Counted from the first letter of the stretch, positions 32,742-44,710 are shown. The stretch: DNA of 64,000 bases from Antilocapra americana (GCA_007570785.1 ML664152.1:5946683-6010682); one strand, 5' to 3'. Numbers and translations: made by a program. The notes: a model not told the origin generated them from the letters alone.

Positions 32742-35137
32742 CTTGTTTATCTTGCTGTGTTGTCCCTTTATTGTGGGGGTTCCTCACTATGGGAGGGGTT
32801 GGATGTGTGGTTTGTCCAAGTTTCCTGGATGGGGAAGGTTGTGTGGTGTTCTGGTGGGTGGATCTGGGTTTCCTCACTGTTACTAGCAATGGAGTGTCCA
32901 GTAGAGTTTTGAGGTGTCGGTGGTCTTGGTGTGACCTTGGGCAACCTGTGTATTAAAGCTCCAGGCAGTGTTCCTGTGTTGCTGGAGAATTTGCTTGGTA
33001 TATCTTACTCTGGAGCTTGTTGGCCCTTGGGGGTTGGTTGGTTTCAGTTTTGGTATGGAGGAGTTTGATGAGTTCCTATCGATTAATTAACTCTTGAATC
33101 CAGGAGTTTTCTGGAATTCTCAAGGTCTGGGTTTAGCCTCCTGTCTTCCAGTAGCCTCAGGACTCTTTCATCTGTGCACTGATGGTGGCAGAACCTCTAG
33201 TTTAGTGATGAGAAGTTTCTTCACAGGTACCCAGAGTTACATGGCATGGACCAGAAGGAGAAGAGAGGAACCTGATGGTGAGGGAGTGAAGTGGCCAGTG
33301 ATTGCTCCCCTGTTTGCTCTCCACAGCCTAGATCCCTCGGAGATGTTCACAGAGTTATTCTAAAATGAGAAGAGGTTGGAAGGAGACAGAATTGACCAGA
33401 GAGAGAAAAGAGAGAGTCAGATGAACAGAGACAGATCCAGCCAGTGGTCAGTTATTTCAGTGTTCTTCACAGCTCGTAACACTCAAGCAGAGTCCCAGAT
33501 TTGGGTAGAGAATATACATGGGAAGGGGATGTTGAAAGTGTCTTGGTGGGAGAAGAAAAAAAAAGGAGAGACAAGAATGGGGAGAGAGCAGTCAAGCTTA
33601 TGATCTCACTCCCAGGTAACAATGGGTACTGGAGCTTGGATCCTTAAAGGTACAAAGTTGATATCAAATACTAATAAGCAAAGATTAAAAATCTAGAGTA
33701 AAGACTGGATTCTCAAAAATACTATTACAAAAAAAAAGAAAGAAAGAAAGATAAAGGAGAAAATTTTAAAAAATCAATTAAAAAAATAAAAAAGGGGGAA
33801 AAGTGGAGATATAAAAGTAAGAAAAGAAATAGGATGGAGAATACAATAAGGGAGAAAGAGGAGATTAAAAAAACGGAAAATAAAGATAAAGGAAAAGAAA
33901 GAAAAAATAATAACAAGGTTATAGGGGACTTTAAAATTCTAAAAAAAAAGTTTAAAAAAGTTTTAAAAATTTAAAAGATGTTCCTAGTACAGTTATAACT
34001 AGGACTTTCTCTGGTGCTGATGCGTACAGCGAGGGGTCAGTTCATTTTCAGATAATTCCTTGGTCCGGCTTGTACTTCTCACGGTCTATAGACTCCTTTC
34101 TATGCAGTCTGTGCCACCTGCAGGGATTTAATCTGCTACTCCTGTCAGTTCCAAAGCTGTTTCCTCTGCTTGCTTTAGCGTCTTCTGTTTGCTGGTCTTT
34201 TAAGTGTCTATTCAGCGCTTTGGCGTTTGCCCCGCTCCTGGTGAATGCGCTTCCCCCGCCCCCTCTGCTCAGGCTCTCTGTCGTCTGCCCGGCACAGTTG
34301 GGGAGTGCAGCTTCTCCCCTCCCCCAGCCCAACCGCTCGGTTTTCTCTTTCTTGGCGTGCAGCTGAGCACGCCTTCTTAGGTGTGTAGAGCGCCGATCCG
34401 TCCAGAATCCCCAGAAGTCTTGGTTAGCACCTAGCTCTGCTCGCAATTTGGCCGCGGAAGTCTGACTGGGGCTGGGTTATGCCCGCTGCTCTCGGGTGGG
34501 GGCTGGGCCAGTCCGCAGCCCGCAGCCGCCCAGCTCCACACGGCCGGCCGCCTCTCTGCCGACTCCGCACTGCCCTTTGTTCTGTGTGCGGGCCTGGGGT
34601 GGGGGGGGGCTTTTCCTGGTGGGTTAGGTCCCTCGGGCTGCTCCGTTCCCTGAGCGCGCGGCCCGCCCCTCCCTGAGCAGGAGCAGTCCACTTTGGCTAG
34701 TGGGGGGTGGGGCGCCCATGCCGCCGCTTCACTGTGCCTTGCAGCCAGAGTCGTAACTTGCAGGGCTTAACTATTAATCTGCTTTTACTCCCGGCTATCT
34801 TGCTCTCCAAGATTCACAGCAGATCCGCCAGAGAGAATGCTCCCTGGTATTCAGAAACCTTTCTCCTCTTTTTTTCCTCTTTATTCCAGACTCCCCTTCC
34901 AGGACGGATCCCCGTCCCCAACTCTTTGTCTCTCCCTTTACTTTTTTATTTTTTCTTTTGTCCTACCTCCTCTCGTCGGCAATCGGCCGCCCCTCCAGAT
35001 GCCCGATGTCCTCTGCCAGCATTCAGATCCTGTTTTATGGAGTTTGCTTGGCCTTTAAAAGTTCTTTTGGTGTATTTATTGGGGAGGGAGTGGTCTCCCC
35101 ATCCTATTCTTCCGCCATCTTAGTTCCTCTCTCTACC
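32742..35137 (-). promoter_or_regulatory. L1-BT 5' UTR and internal promoter region, CpG-rich
   Basis: Between ORF1 and the element's 5' end. The distal part (about 34030-35010) is GC- and CpG-rich, with many CGs still present. A purine-rich, A-dominated stretch (33730-33980, T-rich in element sense) separates it from ORF1. In mammals this region drives L1 transcription. Activity here is unknown. Confidence 0.75.
35112..35121 (-). promoter_or_regulatory. YY1-like box at the L1 5' end
   Basis: ccgccatctt here (aagatggcgg in element sense) lies about 17-26 bases from the L1 5' terminus, the same relative place as the YY1 site in human L1, where it sets the transcription start. Confidence 0.7.
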
Positions 35138-35354
35138 AAGCACATTTTTAAGAGAAGTGGTACTTATTTTGGGAGAATCCACAAGGAGTGTCTTAAAGGT
35201 CCTGAACTGTAACCTTCAGCCCTATGGAGAGAAATGACGCAATCAAGCAGACTCTGTTTAGGAGTTAGAAAAATATTCAAGGATTGAGGTTTCAAAGCAA
35301 CACAGAGAGAAGTGATGGTAGCACTGAATTATATCACTACCATGATGCTTTTCT

Positions 35355-35638
35355 GTTGTTCAGTCACTAAGTCATGACTGACTCTGCAACTCCATGGGCT
35401 GTAAGTTGCCAGTCTTCCCTGTCCTTCACCATCTCCTGGAGTTTGCTCAAACTCATGTCCATTGAGTCAGTGATGCCATCCAACCATCTCATCAGGTGGC
35501 CAAAGTATTGGAGTTTCAGCTTCAGTATCAGTCCTTCCAATGTATATTCAGGGTTGATTTCCTTTAGGATTGACTGGTTTGATCTCCTTGCTATCCAAGG
35601 GATTCTCAAGAGTCTTCTCCAGCACCACTGTTTGAAAG
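35355..35638 (-). mobile_element. BovB 3' end, antisense, internally deleted
   Basis: BovB in reverse from 'ttgttcagtcactaagtcatg' to 'gtcttctccagcaccac'. The expected block of roughly 75 bases between 'ccatccaaccatctcatc' and 'aggtggccaaagtattgg' is absent at about 35493. A catc-type short repeat at the junction suggests a slippage-type deletion. Confidence 0.9.
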
Positions 35639-36107
35639 AAAAACTATTTGTGCTGGATTTTTATCAACTTCTAGGCATTTTGAGTCAGGCTTTAGGTGTG
35701 TTAAGAACTCTCCCTTTTTCTCTCCTGTAGAATCTTCTTAGGATTGAGTGGGATGAAGTATCCTTGATTCCCCCATGAAGCTACAAGAGCATATGATTCT
35801 AAGAATTAAATATGAGACTTGGAGAGTGACTTGGGAATGACAAATTAAGCAATGAAAACAGAACCTGATTCACATAAGTCATCAGTCTTGGAACAGATCA
35901 GTCTTTGTGTTATATTTGTATATGGAGAAGCATGGGGGAGAGAGAGGAAGAAGAGGAGGAGAATGGGGCAGAGTGAGGCACAGGTGCATAAGGGATATGG
36001 ACAGTACTGTCCAAGGCTTAGAGCAAAGATCCATCCTAATCCAGAATCTTCCATCACTCAGTCAGGAAAAGTACCAGAAACAGGAGACCTACTGTCCTCT
36101 TCTGTAC
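35639..36107. other. Unassigned sequence
   Basis: No gene recognised. The 115-codon open frame at 35852-36199 has no recognisable domain. Confidence 0.4.
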
Positions 36108-36180
36108 TTTGGAGCAAGTTACACTACTTTGAGCCTCAGCATCTTCATCTTCAAATGAGAGGATCAGGTCCAGATGATTG
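36108..36180 (+). mobile_element. MIR core fragment
   Basis: 'gcaagttacactactttgagcctcagcatcttcatcttcaaatgagag' resembles the MIR core in sense. Confidence 0.55.
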
Positions 36181-36237
36181 TTTCCTATTTAGTTGTTGAA
36201 CATATTGTGCTATAACTCAACATTTAAAAAGAGATTG

Positions 36238-36510
36238 TGTATTAGTCAGCTCTGTTTGCAATAATGCAGTGTAAAAAAAATAGCCCCTAATTTGAAAAAC
36301 ATGTATCTTTCTTGCTTTGAGTTTCCTGGCTGTCTGAATATTGGCTGACCTCAGAAGGTTAGGCTGCACTGGCCTTGCCTCTGCATATCAGATTGGGCCA
36401 CACTGGTCTCACTCATCCGTACATTTCTCAGGAAGGGAATAATGATAGACTGACCACAATTTAGTATCCTGAGGCTCCAAATTTAGTAATCAATCCTCCC
36501 ATAAGCATAT
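36238..36510 (-). mobile_element. Probable old LTR (MaLR-like), antisense
   Basis: 'gtgtattagtcagctctgtttgcaataatgcagtg' is like the antisense start of mammalian MaLR-type LTRs. The remainder is too decayed to assign. Confidence 0.35.
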
Positions 36511-37789
36511 TTTAATATGTTTTAAAGTTGACAAAGGCAAGAATAGTTTGTGTAGTCATTGCAAAGACCTTAGGAAAAAAAAGAAAAGAAAAGGCAGTAG
36601 TTTTTCTCTAATAGAATATAATACATGATTTCTTATCCTAAGGAAATCCTCAATCTGTGCAAAATCAAAGTATTTTATTCCTTCATTCAGTTCATCTAAA
36701 TTCTCAATGAAAATATTAGGTTAATAGATAAAAAGCTTAACACAAAAACCTATGTATCAACTTTGTAAAGTGAGTAGGAGTATAAGCATGATACAGAGTC
36801 ACTGTAAATCTGGTAAAATAATTAAAACGTTAAGGTGTTTCATGCTGTCCTCACCTGTAATCAATAGAATAGGACTGATGTAAAGACAGAGAAGTGATAC
36901 CCATCTTCCATCTACTGGTATTTGTCATTAAGACATTACATATCCTACTTCTTGATTTTGCCAGTGGAACTAAGATGGCTCAAATGATAAGTCATCAATG
37001 GATAATGTTATTTTACTTTTTAAAAAGAATGGTGAACTCCATTGGACATTTTGGTAAAGATATAAACCTGGACTTTATTGTGATGTGTAGTGGAAACCTG
37101 GGCAGCTGGCTTCCTAAATGGGACACAAATGCAAACACAGACCCCCAGGAGTGGAACCTGTTATCCATTTATGGTTCCAACACTCTAACTTACAGTGACG
37201 CCATATGAACATGTTCTTTAATCGGAAGCTGTTACAATAGTGCCAGAAATGAAATGTTGCCAAATTAAAGGATTTTCAGCAGCTCACTGACCCTTCATTA
37301 TACTGTCAATCCATAGACTAAGCAGGGGACATTCTGTGTGTTTATGCCAATAGCAATACAAATTTTAATTAAAACTATGTTCAAAATTTTTATTCTGGAG
37401 CAAGTTACTAGTTTATGTTGGTATAATAAGTTGATTGAGGGAAGTGGGTAAATTAGCCAATACTCAGAATATCCATACAACTTTCCAGTTGTTAATATAG
37501 ATTTCCATCATCAACAGCACCAGGCAACATATAGATGTGTAAACAGACACAAAGAAAAAACAGCAACGCTGATTATGCATCTCAGCATTTCACCAGCTAG
37601 TAGATTATACAACTAGAAATTGTGCTCCTGCTGCTATTTTTATGTGCTTTTGTTTTATGCATGCACACACACATGAACTAGTAGGAAAAGTAGGAGTTCA
37701 TAGTTGTATCGTGTATGTTATCCTACATCAAAGAGTATGTATGCCACTGGGGGATTCTAGACATTAATCAAAAATAACTCAAGGATTTT
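36511..37789. other. Unassigned sequence
   Basis: No gene recognised. The 104-codon frame at 36894-37208 shows no domain. Confidence 0.4.
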
Positions 37790-38120
37790 AAGTTGTATTT
37801 TATTCATTTTAAATGTAATATATACATAGTACATGCCCATTTTTGAAAAACTGGGAGATAGAGGTTAGTAAAGTAAATAATAAAACAGACTAGAATTGTT
37901 GTAATGCCACCAAGCTAAGGTGGAAACTATGACCATAATGGTCTTTTGCATTTTTTTCATTCTACACAAGCATATTTTACATATTTATTTTGAATGGAGT
38001 CATACATTATCTAACATTTTATAATGCACTGTTTTACTCAACAATATGTTATGAATCACATCTCTATTAATAAATACAGTTATATCAGAATTCACTTTTT
38101 CTGCAAAATATTTTTGATCT
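37790..38120 (-). mobile_element. Probable ancient L1 3' UTR, antisense
   Basis: 'ggagtcatacattatctaacattttataatgcactgttttactcaacaatatgttatgaa' resembles an old L1 3' UTR in reverse. Confidence 0.4.
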
Positions 38121-38289
38121 CTTTAGATGCGTCCTCCCTGTGGTAGGAGGCTAAACATTTCATGACAGGACATTCCCCAAATTTATCTTCATGTGCTTCT
38201 GAGTTATAAGGCTGTTTTTAGATCCATTACCTATAATTGATACAGAAGCACTTCAAATTGACACAAAAGTGAACTTAAAAATTCTACAA

Positions 38290-38540
38290 TTTTGGTGGAG
38301 GGATGGATAGACAGGTCAGTGGGACAGAATAGGGAATCCAGAAATAGGCCCTGTACACATATGCCCAGTTGATTTTTGACAAAGATGCAGAAGAAGCTCA
38401 GTGGCAGAAAGATCATCTTTTGTTTTCAGTAAACAGTATTAGAACAACTGGACATCCATAGGCAAAAAAAAAAAAAAAGGACCTCCTATCTTTTACAAAA
38501 GCTAACTCAAAATGGATCACAGGCATTTTGTTTAACACAT
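38290..38540 (+). mobile_element. Ancient L1 ORF2 fragment
   Basis: 'ggatagacaggtcagtgggacagaatag', 'cccagttgatttttgacaaagatgc', 'gaacaactggacatccataggcaaaa', 'cctcctatcttttacaaaagctaactcaaaatggat' follow mammalian L1 ORF2 in sense. Confidence 0.75.
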
Positions 38541-38916
38541 AATCCCAACTAAACCAAACAAAAGTATACAACATGAAAGCCTGAAAGGAATTTACAAGTC
38601 ACCTAGCAGCTAGCTTGTGCTTCAAACCCAACAATTATGAACAGGAAATTGCTGCCTCGTGGGGCATCCATACAGCCAGAGTTGCTGTCCTTCGGATCAA
38701 CAGCTATACGGAAGATCACCAGAATACAACAGCACCTTGAGCCTCAGCCACTGAATCTGAGAACTGGAGTAATCTCGCCTCATCTCCTGCATAATGAAAA
38801 GATCTCCTTTGTGCCCTTGACATTCCTTTATATCTGACCCATCCCATTATTGGAGAGCCTTCAAGAGCATCAGTGGGGAACATGTGGGTCTTTAGAGATA
38901 GATAACCCAAGGTCAG
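38541..38916. other. Unassigned sequence
   Basis: No gene or repeat recognised. Confidence 0.4.
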
Positions 38917-39108
38917 GGCTTCCCAGGTGGTTCAGTGGTAAAAAGTATCCCCCTGCCAACACAGGAGATGTGGGTTTGATCCCTGGGTTGGGACGATCTC
39001 CTGGAAATGGCAACCCACTCCAGTATTCTTGCCTGGGAAGTCCCATGGACAGAGGAGTCTGGTGGGCTACAGTCCATGCAAAAAGTAGGACATGACTGAG
39101 AAACTGAA
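38917..39108 (+). mobile_element. Bov-tA SINE
   Basis: Sense Bov-tA from 'cagggcttcccaggtggttcagtgg' to 'aggacatgactgagaaactgaac'. Confidence 0.9.
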
Positions 39109-40228
39109 CAATAGCAACAACAGGGCCAAAGTCTCTTTCTTCATCTTCTACTAACCCTCGTTTACACATGAGCATAATTTTCACATGAAAATTGTGAAAA
39201 CATATGGCTGATTTTCAGCATTATGAGAAAATAAGCTGATAATCTGTAACTGGAATAGGTCTCTTAGACACTCTTGGTACTGGTACGATCTCCAGAAAAT
39301 CCTGGTGTGATACCAAATGAAGTATTACTTGTGACATCTAGCATGTTGCTGGTAATCAATATAAGTTTATTGAGAATAATAAATAATTATGCAAATCCAA
39401 AGTGTTTGCACTTCTTCATGCACAGGGCACATTGGAATCACTTTTGTAATTATAATTGAGGTGTTATTCTGTTTAATTATTTCTACTCAATGGCCTGATT
39501 AGGAAAATTGCTCACATTGTTTTCCTTGCATAATGTGCCATTAGAAGGACAATTACTGAAGAGTCTGTGCCCCCAACCTTCAGCTGAGCTTTCATCCAGA
39601 AGTGAGCATGACCTCACCTCAGAAGATTGAATTCAGCTATAGATTCAAATAATCTGTCTTTCTGTTTTGTTTTTCAAGATAAACATTTTGGTCAACCCAA
39701 GACACTGGGAGTTGATGTACTATTTCACACACGTGGATGTTTTCACATTTATTTTAATCCCAGTTTTCAGCATGTTGACTTTCTTTCTCTGCATACCTGT
39801 TGTCTATTCACATATGCTCTGGCTGTGTTGGCCAACTGGATGGAGATTTCTTCCTCCATGTGTTCATCAGCATGACTGTAAATATATCCTCTCCTGGTGG
39901 ACTTGGTGAGGCAGTAACATTTGAGAATATGTGGGCCCTGCCACAAAATTCCAACATGTGGGCAAATAGTCTTGACAAGAGAAGTGGTGATGAAGCAGTC
40001 AGTAAGGAAAGGAACGGAATTCTGTGGACTGAGTAACTTACTAGCTAGGACCATAGTCCAAGGGGAGGCTGGAATGAGAGGCCCAGTTAGGAAGCAGCAG
40101 GGGCAGGAGCCAGTATGCCTCGAGTGTCACTGACTCCTGCCTAGTGAAGCCTCGTGGCCTTGACTCAGATGACATCATCTGGTCCTTTGTCCAGTTCAGT
40201 GCCTGGAGCAAAGGAGGGGAAGGAAAGA
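39109..40228. other. Unassigned sequence
   Basis: No gene or repeat recognised. Open frames are short (at most about 95 codons). Confidence 0.4.
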
Positions 40229-40300
40229 TGAATCCTGGTTCTGCCACCAATCCACAGTGTGAGCAAGCTTCTCAACCTTTCCATTCTTTGAGTGATCATT
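40229..40300 (+). mobile_element. MIR fragment
   Basis: 'aatcctggttctgccaccaatccacagtgtgagcaagcttctcaacc' fits the MIR core in sense. Confidence 0.5.
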
Positions 40301-40538
40301 GAACTTTAGGAAAACAGTCTTCCAATAAAAATGAAAGCATGGACAGGAGTTGGAGATGGGAGTGGTCACAGCAGGAGCAGCATACAGCGGGGCGGGTGCT
40401 GGGCTTGCTCTGCTGGTCCACACAGCACCTCCAGCAGCCACTGCATCACACACCACCTGTACTCGTTTTGTTTTTTGATGGGTGCTCTCAGAAAGAAGCA
40501 GTGTGACTGATTTTTTCTTGTATTTGAAATGTGCTGAT

Positions 40539-40737
40539 GCTCATACTGCCATGTCCAACTCTTTGCAACCCCATGGACCGTAGCCCACCATGCTCCTCTG
40601 TCCGTGGGGTTCTCCAGGAAAGAATATTGGAGTTGCCATTTCCTCCTCCAGGGGATCTTCTCAACCTGGGACTGAACCCACATCTCCTGCATTGCAGGCA
40701 GATTCTTTACTGCTGAACCACTGAGGAAGCCCATAAG
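40539..40737 (-). mobile_element. Bov-tA SINE, antisense, with TSD
   Basis: Antisense Bov-tA. Flanks gtgctgat (40531-40538) and gtgttgat (40738-40745) form an 8-bp duplication with one mismatch. Confidence 0.9.
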
Positions 40738-40844
40738 GTGTTGATAATTAGAAGCACATAGAAAACATGGAGCAGTCTAGCAGACATTTTGCCTCACATA
40801 ACCAGGAAAGAAGTGCGAACAAGTAGGGCACATGTGGCCAGGTT

Positions 40845-41060
40845 ATGAGAACAGGCTTTGTGTTCTGCCAGTTGGATAACCCCAGCAAACCCCAGCTAGG
40901 CAGCTCTGGAACTCAGAGCTCCAGTTAAGCAACTTAACCCTCAGAGTCTCAGTGTTCTCATCCATATAATAGAGATGATCAAACCTCAACCACAGTGTTG
41001 CTGTGAGATTTAGTAAGTCTGTGGGTATTAGAATGAATCCTGTCGTTATTTATCTTTGCT
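40845..41060 (+). mobile_element. MIR SINE
   Basis: 'agcaacttaaccctcagagtctcagtgttctcatccatataatagagatgatc' and 'gttgctgtgagatttagtaag' follow MIR in sense. Confidence 0.65.
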
Positions 41061-41070
41061 ATACCTACCT

Positions 41071-41209
41071 ATGAGAAGGGCATGGCAACCCACTCCAGTA
41101 TTCTTGCCTGGAGAATCTCATAGACAGAGGAGCCTGGTAGGTTACAGTCCATGGGCTCGCAAAGAGTTGGACACAGCTGAAGCGACTGAGCACTCACGCA
41201 CGCATGCAC
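41071..41209 (+). mobile_element. 5'-truncated Bov-tA with TSD
   Basis: Starts mid-body ('agaagggcatggcaacccactcc') and runs to the 3' end. Flanks atacctacct (41061-41070) and atacctatcc (41210-41219) show it inserted already truncated. Confidence 0.85.
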
Positions 41210-41264
41210 ATACCTATCCATAGCTCCTTTTCTAGCTTCACTAATGGAAAAGGGCTTTCTGCAT

Positions 41265-41702
41265 TAAGGTTAAATAACTAGCTTTGCCCTAGATCCTCAT
41301 AAGCTGAGTAATTCCTCCCCCCAGAATATTGACATCCTAAATTGTAGGAACCTGTGGACATCATATTATATGGGAAAAGAGAATTTGCAGATGGGATTAG
41401 GTTAATGGTTTGGAAATGTGGAAGATTCTCCTGGATTATGAGGGCACCTGAATGTAATCACAGGGGTCCCTATATGAGGGAGACAAGCAACTCTACGAAT
41501 GAGGCAGTGGTGTGAGCATGTGAGCAGGCGGGAGTGATGGTCTGGGAGCCAGGGAGGGTCACAGCGTCTGGAGTGTGGAGAGACAAGAAGCAGTGTCTCC
41601 CTGGGAGCTTCCAGGGAAGAACAGCCCCACCCACAACTTGATTCCAGATGTCTGGTTTTCAGAGCTGTAAGAGAACAAATTTATGTTGCTTTAAGCCAAG
41701 AG
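41265..41702 (+). mobile_element. MaLR (MLT1-type) LTR
   Basis: 'cagaatattgacatcctaaattgtaggaacctgtgga', 'gcagatgggattaggttaa', 'tatgagggagacaagc' and the end 'gctgtaagagaacaaatttatgttgctttaagcca' are MLT1 landmarks in sense. The 3' end is displaced by a SINE at about 41708. Confidence 0.7.
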
Positions 41703-41707
41703 AAGAG

Positions 41708-41826
41708 AATGGCCACTCACTCCAGTATTCTTGCCCAGGAGATCCCATGGACAGAAGAACCTGGCAGGCTACAGTCCATGCGGTCACAAACAGTGAACAT
41801 GACTGAGCTACTGAACATGCACACTG
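41708..41826 (+). mobile_element. 5'-truncated Bov-tA
   Basis: 'atggccactcactccagtattcttgcc' to 'gactgagctactgaac' is the Bov-tA 3' half, joined directly to the MLT1 end. Confidence 0.85.
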
Positions 41827-41921
41827 AGGTTCTGAGGTTCGAACTTCAACATATTTATGGGGAGAAAGGACACAACTCAGCCCATAGCATAAGTTCTAAA
41901 TGGAAAAATTGTATATATTTT

Positions 41922-42196
41922 ATTTTTTAATTTTTGATTATTTTATTTATTTCTTTATGACTGTGTCAGGTCTTTGTTGCTACTCAGAGTTTTCTCTAGT
42001 TGCTGTGAGCAGGGGCTACTCTTCATTGCAGTGGCTTCTCTTGTGGAGCACAGGCTCTAGGTCTCTGGGGCTTCAGTAGCCATGGGACACAGTCTTAGTT
42101 GCTCAGTGGCATGTGGGATCTTCCCGGACCAAGAATCGAACTGGTCTCTCCTGCAGTGACAGGTGAATTTTACCACTGAGCCACCAGGGAAAGCCA
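41922..42196 (-). mobile_element. CHR-type SINE, antisense, long form
   Basis: 'gactgtgtcaggtctttgttgc', 'gcatgtgggatcttcccggaccaagaatcgaact' and the head 'accactgagccaccagggaaagcc' mark a CHR SINE in reverse. Flanks with tatatttta on both sides suggest its target duplication. Confidence 0.8.
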
Positions 42197-42659
42197 AGAA
42201 ATATATTTTAAGGGATATCTCATGCTGCAAAGGTTTCTGCACATGAGCAATGGTCGAGATTTATCCATGCATACACATTTTCTAAGTAGAATAGTCACAT
42301 TTTAACTTCACAACTTCTGCAACACATGATTATTTTTTAATATTAGTATATTTATAAAAGCGGAAAACTGTCATTTGCTCTTTATGAAAGCAGTGGGAAA
42401 CGAGTGAAATTATTCCAGTGTCTCCTCTCCACCTGCCCCTACAACCCTCTACTCTTGGATCCTTGCCCAATAATGTTAGTAGCAGAAAGTGCTATTGTTA
42501 ATTTTATTTTGTCACTGACTGTGGGCCAGATGGAGGCCTTTGAATCGTGCATACATCTTTTCAGGTATGACTCTGGCTGGGAGCTGATCTACCACTGATT
42601 CTGAGGCTGATGAGGGGTCCTCTGTAACACCCTGGTGCCTTTGTCATGCTGGGTCTCCT
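42197..42659. other. Unassigned sequence
   Basis: No gene or repeat recognised. Confidence 0.4.
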
Positions 42660-42860
42660 GGTGTGCGTGCTCAGTTGTGTCCGACTCTTTGCCACCCACC
42701 AGGCTTCTCTGTCCATGGGGATTCTCCAGGCAAGAATACTGGAGTGGGTTGCCATCCTCTCCTACAGGGGATCTTCCTAACCCAGAAATCACACCCAAGT
42801 TTCCTGCATCTCCTGCATTGCATGTGGATTCTTTACCCACTAAGCTACCTGTAAAGCCCC
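42660..42860 (-). mobile_element. Bov-tA SINE, antisense
   Basis: Antisense Bov-tA ('gctcagttgtgtccgactctttgcc' to 'tttacccactaagctacctgtaaagcccc'). Confidence 0.9.
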
Positions 42861-43929
42861 ATTTCAAGCTTAGTTGCTAATGTTCCCCATGGATTGCTCT
42901 CCTGCACAAATGTCCTTATTCAAAACAAATGAAGGGCTATAGCTAGCACTTCATTAAAAGTGCTTGTGCTCCATGTCACATGGCTCAGGGATATTTATTC
43001 TTGTGCAGTTCTGAAATGGAGAAATGTGTATTCTATTTACAAATGTTCTCTCCCTCTTGTCTAATGGATAATGAATCAATTAAACTTTAGTGATTTTCCT
43101 TTAATAAGAATGTGTGCACAATATTTCTACTTAAAACTCTGCTCATCAGCAGAGACAAAATTGGAAGCAGATACCCATTTGATAGAAAATGCTTTCTGAA
43201 ACTGACAATGGCAAAGTCAGAAAAGGGTAAATAAATTACCCAGGCAACACCTGCTATGCCCTCTGGACTTTTATGCCTTGTTAGTGTCTAAGGTTACAGA
43301 AAAAAGAAATGAAACACCAGGGTTGCCACGGAGACACCCAAGCCCTGTCAACACCTCTGGCTCTAATAGTGACAAATGGTACTTACTACATCAGGACTAA
43401 TTTCATTGGATTCTGATCAGATGAAGATACTTAACCTTTCCTGATAAAATTGTGTTGGTATAATTACTTAGTTAAAGACCTTATTAGACATCAGTATTCT
43501 GTGTTTATAGATGCACATTTGATCGAGTTTTATTATACATTATATTGATGGAGTATTTGAAAGTTAGCTTTTTCTGCAAGGTCTTTGACTATTGGAAAAA
43601 CCTGCAATGTGGTTGTGGCTGCCTTATTTGGAAAAAAAAAGGTGATTTTTGCAAATTGTAACTAAAAATTCTAAATAAAATATATAAAGTTTTAAAAATA
43701 AGGCTTTTCATTAAGCCTTTTAAAATAAGGCTAATATCGATACACATGAAATTAAAATAGCCAGATATATCATGTACTTATGGTCTTTTAGGTCCTGTGC
43801 CCTCTAAACGGGTCATCATTAAACACACATCATTAAAGCCCACCTTACTGACCCCATTTCAATTTAGTTAATTATATCTGTAAAAATCTCATCTCTAGAT
43901 AAGGTCACATTTTTAGACATTGTGTAATA
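42861..43929. other. Unassigned AT-rich sequence
   Basis: No gene or repeat recognised. Confidence 0.4.
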
Positions 43930-44345
43930 AGTCTTTTTTTATTTTTTAATTGAAGGAAAATGACTTTATAATATTGTGTTCATTTCTTGTGTACAACAAT
44001 GCAAATCAGCCATATGAGACAATACATGGTATTTGTTTTTCTCTTTCTGATTTACTTCACTCTGTATAGTAGGCTCTAGATTCATCCACCTGACTACCAC
44101 TAATTTAAATTCACTCCTTTTTATGGCTGGGTAATGTTCCATTGTATATATGTACCGTATCTTCTTTATCCATTGATCTGTCCTGGCTATTGTAAATACT
44201 GCTGCAATGAACATTGGGGTACATGGGTTTCATAGAATTGTGATTTTCTCAGGGTATATGCCTGGAACTCGGGTTTCTGGGTCATATGGTAGATTCATTA
44301 CTAGTTTTCTAAGGAATCTCCATACTGCTCTCCATAATGGCTATA
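43930..44345 (-). mobile_element. Artiodactyl L1 3' end, antisense, internally deleted
   Basis: 'tttataatattgtgttcatttcttgtgtacaacaatgcaaatcagccata' then ORF2 C-terminal sequence in reverse ('gggtaatgttccattgtatatatgtacc', 'gctgcaatgaacattggggtaca', 'tttctaaggaatctccatactg'). Several internal blocks of the usual element are missing. Confidence 0.8.
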
Positions 44346-44539
44346 GCTGGATTAAGATTTCAACATTAGAATTTTGAGGGAAAAATTCAACCTCTGACAA
44401 TATTTACACTAAGGTTCAAATCTATGATATTCTCTGTTGTCTCAACTCTCTAGATTTCTGATCTTCCCTGCAGCAAGCAGTTCCATAAAGTTCTATTTCA
44501 TTCCTTCAGTCCATCAGGATGTCAGTTTTTTGCATCTGT

Positions 44540-44710
44540 TTCAAAATTGAAGTATAGCTGCTTTACAATACTCTGTTAGTTTTGGGTGTACAGCATAGTG
44601 ATTCCATATTTTTATAGATTATACTCTCTTTAAAGTTATTATAAAATAATGCCTTATCTCTCTGTGCTGTACACTATATCCTTTATATCTGTGTTGCTTT
44701 CCCTCTTAAA
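44540..44710 (-). mobile_element. Artiodactyl L1 3' UTR fragment, antisense
   Basis: 'attgaagtatagctgctttacaatactctgttagtttt ... gtacagcatagtgatt' is the L1 3' terminus in reverse. Confidence 0.65.

Larger units (their letters stand above)
27666..35137 (-). mobile_element. Full-length but inactivated L1-BT LINE
   Basis: About 7.47 kb in antisense orientation. From right to left it has a 5' terminus with a YY1-like box, a 2.4 kb CpG-rich 5' UTR, ORF1 (32741-31815), a 51-base spacer, ORF2 (31763-27976), a G-rich 3' UTR (C-rich on this strand, about 27745-27785) and a poly(A) seen as T-rich sequence at about 27670. The flanks aagcacattcttt (27653-27665) and aagcacattttt (35138-35149) are a target-site duplication. 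The right copy continues as ttttt|aag, matching the L1 endonuclease preference. Both ORFs carry premature stops and ORF2 also has frameshifts, so it cannot move autonomously. Confidence 0.95.

Noticed and set aside
33730..33980. A/G-rich stretch as a separate low-complexity repeat
   Set aside because: It lies inside the full-length L1 5' UTR, between ORF1 and the CpG-rich part, so it is best treated as part of the element.
35137..35152. Possible second LTR or ERV boundary at the right edge of the GC-rich block
   Set aside because: The GC-rich block ends in the L1-type start (YY1 box) and is followed by the L1 target duplication, so it is an L1 5' UTR rather than an LTR.
37664..37676. Short ca-repeat as a microsatellite
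   Set aside because: Only about five units with flanking mismatches, too short to list.
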